From Lentibacillus populi (GTDB lineage Bacteria > Bacillota > Bacilli > Bacillales > Amphibacillaceae), in NCBI GenBank assembly GCA_014642895.1, contig BMJD01000039.1, positions 1-40,152 on the forward strand: DNA of 40,152 nt, given 5' to 3'. Position 1 is the stretch's first letter. Each line of letters starts with the position of its first letter. The translations under genes were made by a program, and so were the position numbers. The notes beneath the pieces were generated by a model, which did no database searches, was not told the DNA's origin, and saw only the letters and a program-made list of their open reading frames with translations. This document shows positions 7,159 through 13,266 of the stretch, piece after piece.

Positions 7159-9186
7159 CTATTTATGAAAATCCTTCAATATATTGGTAACCTTCTTAAC
7201 GGCGTAACTGCTCCCGCCTTTATACTCGGTATGCTCAATCATCATGGCAATCAGTATATCCTGTTCCTCGGTTGGATATGCGACAAACCAACCGTTTTCC
7301 TGACCGGACTTATCATCTGCCGTCTTTTTAAGTTCAGCGGTTCCGGTTTTACCGGAGATGGCAAAATCAGCGTTTTTTGCACCCTTTGCGGTTCCTTTTG
7401 GTGAATCTACAACTTTACGCAGAGCATCCTTAATGACGTTTGCCTGATCACTTGTAACAAGTCCTTCCTTCCATGTTTGGCCGGTTTTCTCATTACCCAG
7501 TAATACAGGTTTCAGCATCTTTCCGTCGTTTAAAAAGGATGTATAAGCCATGGCGAGATGTAATGGGCTCATTTGAATTTGCCCTTGCCCATAGCTGGAA
7601 TCTGCTAGTTGTACTTCATCGGCAAATTTTCCGCTTTCAGAAATAGTTGATGTTTCGATTGGGTATTCAAAAGGAACATCTTCACCGAAACCAAATTGCT
7701 TCAACCCCTTGGCAAAAGCCTCAGCACCCATGTCGACGGCTTTCATGGCAAAATAAATATTATCGGAGCGAACCAGTGCATCCGTGAGATCAACTGGGCC
7801 GTCTGAACTGGAGACACGATGTACCTTATAATCACCCCATCCTTTACCATTACTCCAGTCTAAACCATTGATTTCAATCCCTTTATCAGGATCAATGCTG
7901 CCATTGTTTAAACCAGCAGCCGCTGTAATAGGCTTCATAACCGATCCTGGTGCGAAGGTTGCGGAAAAACGGTTAATCATTGGCTTTTGCGGATCATCCT
8001 GCAATTTTCCCAATTCGCTTTGGCTGACACCGTAAAGCATTTTATTTGGATTAAATGCAGGGCTGCTGACAAGTGCCAACGTTTCTCCGGTTTTCGGGTT
8101 AACAGCAGCTGTTGTCCCTGCTTCTCCATCATAGGAGGAATAAATCTTTTCTTGAAGATCAACATCAATGGTCGTTTGAATATTTTCCCCATCTTTTACG
8201 GGTTTTTCGGCAAGTACTACGTCATCCTCGCCCTCTTTGGAGACCGTGATTGTAACGCCTTGTTCCCCTTTCAATTGGTCTTCGTATAGCTGTTCAAGTC
8301 CGCGTTTACCGATCGTGTCATTTGCCGTATATTCACCGGGTTCCTGTTTTTCCAGTTCCTCAGCGGTAATTTTCCCGACATATCCTACTAAATGTGCAGC
8401 AGCTTCCCCGGCAGGATATACACGTCCGGTAACTTCACGCTCTGTGACTGGATCAAGCTCCCACAGTTGATTAAGAACCGCTTCCTTCGTTTTTGGAACT
8501 TTCTTTAGTGGTACAAATAGATTTGGTTCGACCCAGTCGGCGTTTAGAGCGGCATCAATTCCATCAACCGACATGTCTAATAATCCAGCGATTTTCTTTT
8601 TCATTGCCTCTGGATTGTCACCTAGTTTCTCTGGAATAATGCCAATTTCGTAAGCAATATCGTTGATTGCTAACGGCATCTTGTTCCGATCAAGGATTTC
8701 ACCGCGCTTCGGTACTTCAGTCTGGATTCCGATTTCACCGCCGTCTTTAATTTCTGGAAAAATAAATCCCGGATCCCATTGTACAAACCAATTTTCCTTG
8801 TCATCTTCTCCTTCTTTTACAAGTGTCGCTTTATAATCAAACGAAATAGGGCCGGCAATCGTGTTCATTTTTACCGTTATCGGGAAAGTCGCCTTACCTT
8901 TATCCATGGCACTTTCCAGTTTTTCTTCACCCAACTTCTTAAAGGAAACCTTTAAATCTGATATACCAAGATCTTTGTATATTTTCTTATATCGATCAAC
9001 AAATTGCTCCGTTGAGTATTTCTCAGCTGATTTGGCCGAAAGCATGTCGTGCATCTCATTGAATTTTTGATCATTCCATTGTTTTACATATGTAGCGAAA
9101 CGATCCTGTGGCGTCGCTTCATCACTTGAACAAGCAGCCAGAAATACGAAAAACAAAATAGATAAGATCATCGTTATTTTTTTCAT
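7159..9186 (-). CDS. pbpC: Class B penicillin-binding protein, PbpC (PBP3)-like lipoprotein
   Basis: A 675-residue DD-transpeptidase that cross-links peptidoglycan at the outer face of the membrane. The N-terminus is a lipoprotein signal with lipobox LAAC (Cys at about 19). Next come an NTF2-like MecA-N domain (residues about 25-145), a PBP dimerisation domain starting near VPKRGEILDRN, and the transpeptidase domain. The active-site motifs are SVMK (Ser415, Lys418), SDN (Ser474-Asn476) and KTGT (Lys613). Length and domain order fit Bacillus PbpC, and the MecA-N domain is shared with PBP2a of resistant staphylococci. The ATG at 9186 is preferred over 9249 because GAGGGGG precedes it and the signal peptide then starts properly. 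Monocistronic. Any link to beta-lactam tolerance is inference. Confidence 0.92.
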   Translation of the reverse strand: MKKITMILSILFFVFLAACSSDEATPQDRFATYVKQWNDQKFNEMHDMLSAKSAEKYSTEQFVDRYKKIYKDLGISDLKVSFKKLGEEKLESAMDKGKATFPITVKMNTIAGPISFDYKATLVKEGEDDKENWFVQWDPGFIFPEIKDGGEIGIQTEVPKRGEILDRNKMPLAINDIAYEIGIIPEKLGDNPEAMKKKIAGLLDMSVDGIDAALNADWVEPNLFVPLKKVPKTKEAVLNQLWELDPVTEREVTGRVYPAGEAAAHLVGYVGKITAEELEKQEPGEYTANDTIGKRGLEQLYEDQLKGEQGVTITVSKEGEDDVVLAEKPVKDGENIQTTIDVDLQEKIYSSYDGEAGTTAAVNPKTGETLALVSSPAFNPNKMLYGVSQSELGKLQDDPQKPMINRFSATFAPGSVMKPITAAAGLNNGSIDPDKGIEINGLDWSNGKGWGDYKVHRVSSSDGPVDLTDALVRSDNIYFAMKAVDMGAEAFAKGLKQFGFGEDVPFEYPIETSTISESGKFADEVQLADSSYGQGQIQMSPLHLAMAYTSFLNDGKMLKPVLLGNEKTGQTWKEGLVTSDQANVIKDALRKVVDSPKGTAKGAKNADFAISGKTGTAELKKTADDKSGQENGWFVAYPTEEQDILIAMMIEHTEYKGGSSYAVKKVTNILKDFHK

Positions 9187-9441
9187 ATAGACCCCCTCAA
9201 TCAATACAAACTCTTTATTTATCATACCATTTTCTGTTTTATAGCACATCCTTAAAAATTGGAAAATCCGGGTTGGATACAGCCGATTTTTGGTATTATA
9301 CAGTATTCATATGATACTTAATCTCGGCTGCTATATTGTTAAATTCCTCCTCAGTACACTTTATAATATTTACAAAGACTCTCCTCTGGTTAAAAAACAA
9401 ATAAAAATTGCTAAGCTGGCAGTTTCTGCGTCTGCGAAGTG

Positions 9442-10038
9442 TCAGTTGCCATTTTCAGTTGGCAATGCGGTTATAATATAACGTTCCGGTGCATTTCCAA
9501 TGTAGGAAAACGGGTAGCATGTTGTCACCGTTAACACTTCCTTTGGCGCGGTCGAAGCAATAACAGTCCGGTCATCGGCATCCACAACTTTCGTATCGAC
9601 GATCTCATAGGAGAAATCACCATAAGGGAGCTTAATCGTTAAAACATCACCAATGGCCAATTCCCCCATCCGTCGAAAAACCGTATCACGGTGGCCGGAC
9701 AGGACGATTTGATCTTGCTGTTCCGGATAGGCCGTCCCTTTATAATGTCCAACCCCTTTTTCCAAATCATCCTCATCTGTTCCTTCTACAATTGGAAGGT
9801 CAGCGTGCAATTCAGGGATATGTAAAATGCCGACTGTTTCCCCTGTTGAAGGGGCGAACGATGCAGCTGCTTCCATACTGCTGGACGAGACAGTATCACG
9901 AGAAGTTTCATTTGTTAATAAAGCTTCTGCTTCGGCTAAACTTTTTTCCTGGGCTTTATTTGTTTTGAACAATTGATAGCCACCAAAGATAACAAAAAAC
10001 AATCCAGCGGTGATAAAGATGATTGCAACTTTTTTCAT
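9442..10038 (-). CDS. Class D sortase
   Basis: A 198-residue sortase, which cleaves a C-terminal sorting motif in secreted proteins and joins them to the cell wall. An N-terminal membrane anchor (IIFITAGLFFVIFGGYQLF) is followed by a charged linker and the catalytic barrel. The catalytic residues are visible: His116 in LSGHRDTVF, Cys174 in VTTCYPFSYIG and Arg186 in PERYII. The TCYPFSYIG pattern with a single N-terminal anchor fits class D. No LPxTG-type substrate gene is adjacent, so the target is elsewhere in the genome. The gene diverges from sinI/sinR, and the spacer carries two inverted SinR-like GTTCTYT motifs, hinting at biofilm-related control. Confidence 0.88.
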   Translation of the reverse strand: MKKVAIIFITAGLFFVIFGGYQLFKTNKAQEKSLAEAEALLTNETSRDTVSSSSMEAAASFAPSTGETVGILHIPELHADLPIVEGTDEDDLEKGVGHYKGTAYPEQQDQIVLSGHRDTVFRRMGELAIGDVLTIKLPYGDFSYEIVDTKVVDADDRTVIASTAPKEVLTVTTCYPFSYIGNAPERYIITALPTENGN

Positions 10039-10258
10039 AAAGCGTTCGCTCCTTCCGCTACTGTATCTAGTATATCGTTTATGAAAGCGGATTTAAACAA
10101 CAATTTGCAAGACAATCATGATTTGTAAAAATGTTAAATGCTGAGTAAGGAAGAAGAAAATAATAGTAAATGGAAGAATACAAATATTTTGTGATGTATT
10201 TGCCAGATTTTGGACGTTTTCGATATAAGAAAAATTACCTATGCTGCAATTGTGCATG

Positions 10259-10295
10259 TTCTTTATAGAGTACACATTGTAATTTTAAGAGAACT
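10259..10295. promoter_or_regulatory. Candidate SinR operator pair
   Basis: GTTCTTT at 10259-10265 and the inverted GTTCTCT (minus strand) at 10289-10295 both match the SinR consensus GTTCTYT known from B. subtilis. They lie in the divergent spacer between the sortase gene and sinI. Single 7-mers occur by chance about every 8 kb per strand, so only the paired arrangement and location make this notable. Confidence 0.4.
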
Positions 10296-10444
10296 GACAC
10301 CTGGATCAAGCACAAAGCAATTGGACAAGCGGGAATGATCAACTACTTTTGAGAAGGTGGAATACTGAACGCAGATAGAACCGCAAAGTGTAAAATATAA
10401 TGGTATCTGGGTAATAAGTAGTAATTATTTACAAAACTAGTTCT

Positions 10445-10492
10445 ATTCTGACAAAACAAGACATCCACAAGCCTTCTCGTCTATAGTATAGT
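10445..10492 (+). promoter_or_regulatory. Putative sinI promoter region
   Basis: A TATAGTATAGT stretch (10482-10492) offers a -10 box, with a degenerate TCCACA -35 at 10464-10469. Further upstream TTCTGACAAAA (10445-10455) resembles an inverted Spo0A box with one mismatch, as expected if sinI is Spo0A-activated as in B. subtilis. Assignment is tentative. Confidence 0.35.
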
Positions 10493-10511
10493 AGTCTTAT
10501 ACGAGAGTTGA

Positions 10512-10598
10512 TTCCTCAGAAAAGAGCTAACTTATTGAAAAATAGGGGCGCAAAATCACGGGTCTAAGGCATTAGCTATGGCAGCCGGATTACCTGAA
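10512..10598 (+). ncRNA. c-di-GMP-I (GEMM-I) riboswitch in the sinI leader
   Basis: The leader directly upstream of sinI contains the conserved core of the cyclic di-GMP-I riboswitch. A first stem is capped by TGAAAA (10535-10540, the GNRA-like tetraloop arm), then GGCGCAAAAT, then GGGTCTAAGG, a second arm, and finally ATGGCAGCCGGATTACC (10578-10594), matching the family's GGnAGCCnGGTTACC end. A short P1 can form between TCAG (10516-10519) and CTGA (10594-10597). No terminator lies between aptamer and gene; the ribosome binding site follows about 10 nt later, so a translational output is likely. The family match is by eye. Confidence 0.8.
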
Positions 10599-10620
10599 AT
10601 GTAAATGGGGGAGGAAAACG

Positions 10621-10740
10621 ATGATTGAAACGGCCAAAAAAAGAAAATTGGATAACGAGTGGATTAAGTTGATGAAAGAAGCGAAAACAATCGGGCTTAC
10701 AATTGAGGAGATTCGAATATTTCTAAGCCAAAAAAAATGA
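10621..10740 (+). CDS. sinI: SinI, antagonist of SinR
   Basis: A 39-residue protein whose core LDNEWIKLMKEAKTIGLTIE closely resembles B. subtilis SinI (LDQEWVELMVEAKEANISPE). SinI binds the C-terminal helical hooks of SinR and prevents it from repressing matrix and biofilm genes. It ends shortly after the second helix (EEIRIFLSQKK), lacking the tail of the 57-residue B. subtilis protein, but the interaction helices are complete. A strong GGGGGAGG site precedes the ATG by 7 nt. sinR follows after 88 nt with its own promoter. The leader carries the c-di-GMP riboswitch, an unusual addition. Confidence 0.88.
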   Translation: MIETAKKRKLDNEWIKLMKEAKTIGLTIEEIRIFLSQKK

Positions 10741-10794
10741 GCGTGTATAATTTTCTAAAACAAAATGTGCTTTATAGAACCATTCACCTCATTG

Positions 10795-10803
10795 TGGTAT
10801 AAT
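10795..10803 (+). promoter_or_regulatory. Extended -10 promoter of sinR
   Basis: TGGTATAAT is an extended -10 element (TGnTATAAT) 26 nt before the SinR start codon. No good -35 box is present, which is compatible with an extended -10 promoter giving steady, low expression. Confidence 0.55.
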
Positions 10804-10828
10804 CGTCACTGAAAGAAGGTGTGTGGGC

Positions 10829-11158
10829 TTGATTGGTGAAAAAATCAAACAATTTCGTCAGGATAAGAAGATGTCTATATCAGAGCTGGCTGAAAAAGCA
10901 GGTGTAGCCAAATCTTATCTGAGTTCCATTGAACGTAACCTTCAAACAAATCCATCCATCCAATTCATCGAAAAAGTTGGTGCGGTATTAGGTGTGTCTG
11001 TTAACGAGTTAATTCGTGAGGATAGTATGCAGATAGAGGATCAGCTAGATGATGACTGGTTAAAGATCGTTCAGGAAGCAATGGAATCAGGTGTATCCAA
11101 AGAGCAGTTTAAAGAATATCTCGAATTTAATAAATGGAAAAATAAACAAAACAAATAA
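10829..11158 (+). CDS. sinR: SinR, master repressor of biofilm formation
   Basis: A 109-residue DNA-binding protein. Residues 1-66 form a Cro/C1-type helix-turn-helix domain, with LAEKAGVAKSYLSSIERN nearly identical to B. subtilis SinR. Residues about 75-109 form the helical hook domain (DDDWLKIVQEAMESGVSKEQF) that tetramerises or binds SinI. The TTG at 10829 is chosen over GTG 10823 because the protein then starts MIGEKIKQFR like B. subtilis SinR, which also uses TTG, and AGAAGGTGTG is well spaced. In B. subtilis SinR represses matrix operons such as eps and tapA-sipW-tasA; those targets are not in this window. Only a sortase lies nearby, with SinR-like sites upstream. Confidence 0.95.
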   Translation: MIGEKIKQFRQDKKMSISELAEKAGVAKSYLSSIERNLQTNPSIQFIEKVGAVLGVSVNELIREDSMQIEDQLDDDWLKIVQEAMESGVSKEQFKEYLEFNKWKNKQNK

Positions 11159-11167
11159 ACGGATATC

Positions 11168-11200
11168 AACCGTAGCAGCTTTGGTATACGGTTTTTTTTT
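11168..11200 (+). terminator. Terminator of sinR
   Basis: AACCGTA pairs with TACGGTT around a short loop and runs into nine T residues. It ends the sinI-sinR unit. Confidence 0.8.
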
Positions 11201-11238
11201 GTAAAATAATAGTTGGATAAGATAGTTTGGTGACTTCA

Positions 11239-11730
11239 ATGCAAAAAATTTGGTATTGGCTTTTGCCGTTGACTTGGATGGGTGTGATTTTTTACGCCTC
11301 GGCTCAACCCTATGAGAAACAGGATATGAAGCCGTTTTTAACAAATATGGTGGATCTTTCGTTTTTAGCACCTTATCTCGATTGGGTTTCCCTTTCTTAC
11401 CACCAATCTGAGGTCAGTGTTGATGTTTTGGGTGTTGCTGGTTTTATCGAGTTCTTTATCCGAAAAGGAGCCCATGTTACCGTTTTCTTTGTATTAATGC
11501 TATTGTTCCTTGCTGCAGTTCGGAAAACAACTTCCTGTACTTTTCCGGTGAGCATATCCTTATCATTTACCTTAACGGTTGCATATGCTGGATTAGATGA
11601 GTTTCACCAAGGGTTTACTGCGGGTCGGACGCCATATGCCGGAGATGTAGTGCTTGACAGCTTTGGTGCTTTTATGGCGTTATTGCTTCTAATATATGTT
11701 CACCTGTTAAAACGGAAAAAACGATCATAA
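11239..11730 (+). CDS. VanZ family membrane protein
   Basis: A 163-residue integral membrane protein with about four hydrophobic helices (residues about 5-22, 75-95, 105-125 and 135-155). The VanZ-family signatures are FIRKGAHVTVFFVLMLL in the second helix region and YAGLDEFHQGFTAGRTP, with the conserved DEFHQ-F-GR motif and a following GDVVLDSFGA. VanZ relatives are linked to low-level teicoplanin resistance in enterococci, but most chromosomal members in Bacillaceae have no known function. The ATG at 11239 is used; upstream in-frame TTG/GTG codons would add four residues, and the ribosome site (GGTG) is weak. It follows the sinR terminator and is probably transcribed alone. Confidence 0.85.
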   Translation: MQKIWYWLLPLTWMGVIFYASAQPYEKQDMKPFLTNMVDLSFLAPYLDWVSLSYHQSEVSVDVLGVAGFIEFFIRKGAHVTVFFVLMLLFLAAVRKTTSCTFPVSISLSFTLTVAYAGLDEFHQGFTAGRTPYAGDVVLDSFGAFMALLLLIYVHLLKRKKRS

Positions 11731-11866
11731 ACATTGCTAGCCTAACGAACAATATGGTACAGGTAAAAACAAATTTGCGTGTCAAATTTGTTAATACGAC
11801 AATTTTCGATATTGTTTTGTTTGGTTTTTGTGGTATGATGCGATTATGGGTCGAATTTCTAAAAAT

Positions 11867-12044
11867 ACGTGTTCAGAAAAGTTGCCAAATAGATGGTCAG
11901 CTAAGAGCCAGGCGTCCATAGCAACGTTGACACCAGCCGTTCTGTGCGTTGTAAGAAAGGTCGGGAGAAGGCAGTTTAGAGTGGCTGAAAAACAAATAGG
12001 AACTCGAATTCGCTGCTTGCCATTTGGAAAATTTTTTGAACACC
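11867..12044. repeat. Palindromic intergenic element, long form (copy 1)
   Basis: The ends are inverted copies of one another: GTGTTCAGAAAAGTTGCCAA at left and the complement of TTTGGAAAATTTTTTGAACA at right. The same end sequence recurs near 16405, 22406, 26400 and 35438. This copy has about 125 nt between the arms, without homology to the others. It occupies most of the 336-nt gap between the VanZ gene and the next small ORF. No transposase is encoded. Confidence 0.6.
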
Positions 12045-12066
12045 CTTTAAAAGGCGGGAATATGTT

Positions 12067-12219
12067 GTGGGAGACCAAGAGAAATATAAATTGATGTTAA
12101 AGAAGCTGATTGAGCAAACGGAAAATTTTAAAATTCAATCATCTGAAGAATTAATCCAAGCTCTAGTGAATGAGTTAAGAAGCGATTCTTTTTCCAGTAA
12201 TAGTATTGCAAATAAATAA
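12067..12219 (+). CDS. Possible small protein of 50 residues
   Basis: An open frame of 50 residues starting at GTG, with GGCGGGAA upstream, encodes a helical, charged peptide (KYKLMLKKLIEQTENFKI ... ELIQALVNELRSD). Its Lys/Glu-rich helical pattern and a terminator just after the stop codon support a real gene, but I do not recognise a family. It starts only 22 nt after the palindromic element. A shorter version could start at ATG 12094. The call is uncertain. Confidence 0.45.
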   Translation: MGDQEKYKLMLKKLIEQTENFKIQSSEELIQALVNELRSDSFSSNSIANK

Positions 12220-12230
12220 GGAATAAAGGA

Positions 12231-12266
12231 ACTGCACTTTCGTCAGCGGGACGGGTGTAGTTTTTT
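12231..12266 (+). terminator. Terminator after the 50-residue ORF
   Basis: ACTGCAC pairs with GTGTAGT (one G-U) with an inner CGTC / GACG stem, followed by TTTTTTG. A good intrinsic terminator placed 12 nt after the ORF, which supports that ORF being transcribed. Confidence 0.75.
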
Positions 12267-12412
12267 GTGTTAAGCGATGTTGTGGCGATTGGCTGATAAA
12301 ATTCATTTCTATAAGATTTTTTTAGTCAATTTATATGTGTTCAACATATGGGGAAATTTAGGAAGTGACCAGGCGCCCATCCTACAAATATAATCCAGAA
12401 GGAGACACAAAC

Positions 12413-13105
12413 ATGAAAATAGAAATTATTACCTTGAATGCAGCGGACACGAGACAGGCGGCAGCGTTTGGCGCTGATCGAGTGGAGTTAGTCAGTGCGA
12501 TTCACGAAGGCGGACTTACACCAAGCTATGGAACAATCAAAAATGTTCTATCCACATCCGCCATTCCAGTCCAGATTATGATCCGCCCACACAGCCATGG
12601 ATTTGTATACGATGAAACGGATTGGAAGACGATGAAAGAGGATATTTCCATGATTCGAACACTTGGGGGAAATCGAATTGTCTTCGGGTGTATCACAGAT
12701 GATGGCCAGATCGATGAGCACCTGTTGAATAAAGTTTTGGAACATGCCCCTGATTTTGATGTGACCTTTCATCGGGCTTTCGATTCGCTTCGTTCTCAGC
12801 TTGATGGCTATCGTGTCTTGCATAAATATAAGAAAAATATTAAGCGAATATTGACTTCAGGTGGAAAACCAAAGGCCAAAGACGCAACACTCGAACTAAA
12901 GCAGCTTGTTGCTTTATCAAATGAACTAGAGGGGCCAATTATTTTAGCGGGAAGCGGCATCTCTTCAGACAACATCGGTTCCATTCACAAACAAATAGGC
13001 ACAAGTGAATATCATATTGGTTCTGGCGCCAGACTGGACGGGGATTTTAGTAAAGGGATTGACCGTAATAAAATGGATCATATAAGGCGGGAATTAGCCA
13101 TTTAA
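12413..13105 (+). CDS. cutC: CutC family protein
   Basis: A 230-residue TIM-barrel protein of the CutC family. Signatures are the early GADRVELVSAIHEGGLTPSYG, the IMIRPHSHGFVY strand, GCITDDGQID, and VTFHRAFD with the conserved His-Arg. The late segment LTSGGKPKAKDA and HIGSGAR complete the barrel. CutC was first linked to copper tolerance in E. coli, but its biochemical activity remains uncertain. The ATG at 12413 is preferred over 12365 because GAAGGAGACA lies 8 nt upstream and the barrel begins at once (MKIEIITL). It stands alone, downstream of a terminator and convergent with the N-acetylglucosamine transporter gene. Confidence 0.9.
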   Translation: MKIEIITLNAADTRQAAAFGADRVELVSAIHEGGLTPSYGTIKNVLSTSAIPVQIMIRPHSHGFVYDETDWKTMKEDISMIRTLGGNRIVFGCITDDGQIDEHLLNKVLEHAPDFDVTFHRAFDSLRSQLDGYRVLHKYKKNIKRILTSGGKPKAKDATLELKQLVALSNELEGPIILAGSGISSDNIGSIHKQIGTSEYHIGSGARLDGDFSKGIDRNKMDHIRRELAI

Positions 13106-13108
13106 GGT

Positions 13109-13209
13109 TGGTGAAATGTAATGAATGTCCTTTAGTCTCGTCCTCCACATAACTTCATTTTAAACATATCTAAGCCGCCTTCTGTAAAACGCCTATGTAC
13201 ATTTCACCA
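13109..13209. other. Long-range 12-bp inverted repeat between cutC and nagE
   Basis: TGGTGAAATGTA (13109-13120) is mirrored exactly by TACATTTCACCA (13198-13209), enclosing 77 nt with no ORF. It could be a long stem in read-through RNA or the ends of a small degenerate element. Confidence 0.4.
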
Positions 13210-13212
13210 TGT

Positions 13213-13249
13213 AAAAAGCGAACAGTTTACATACAATACTGTTCGCTTT
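13213..13249 (-). terminator. Terminator of the EIIA-antiterminator-nagE operon
   Basis: A perfect 12-bp stem (AAAGCGAACAGT / ACTGTTCGCTTT) with a T-run (TTTTTAC) on the minus strand, just past the stop codon of nagE. Confidence 0.85.
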
Positions 13250-13266
13250 CAAATACAATATACGAT

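Noticed and set aside
6916-7404. 162-residue plus-strand ORF
   Set aside because: It covers the end of the IDEAL gene, two intergenic hairpins and the antisense strand of the PBP gene; no start signal.
9290-9481. 63-residue plus-strand ORF between PBP and sortase genes
   Set aside because: No ribosome site and low-complexity AT-derived composition; a SigD-like GCCGAT near 9281 lacks a -35 partner.
10093-10275. 60-residue minus-strand ORF between sortase and sinI
   Set aside because: No ribosome site before the ATG, strongly biased composition from AT-rich DNA, and it overlaps the candidate SinR sites.
11828-12094. 88-residue plus-strand ORF
   Set aside because: It runs straight through the inverted ends of the palindromic element, lacks a ribosome site and has no protein-like pattern.
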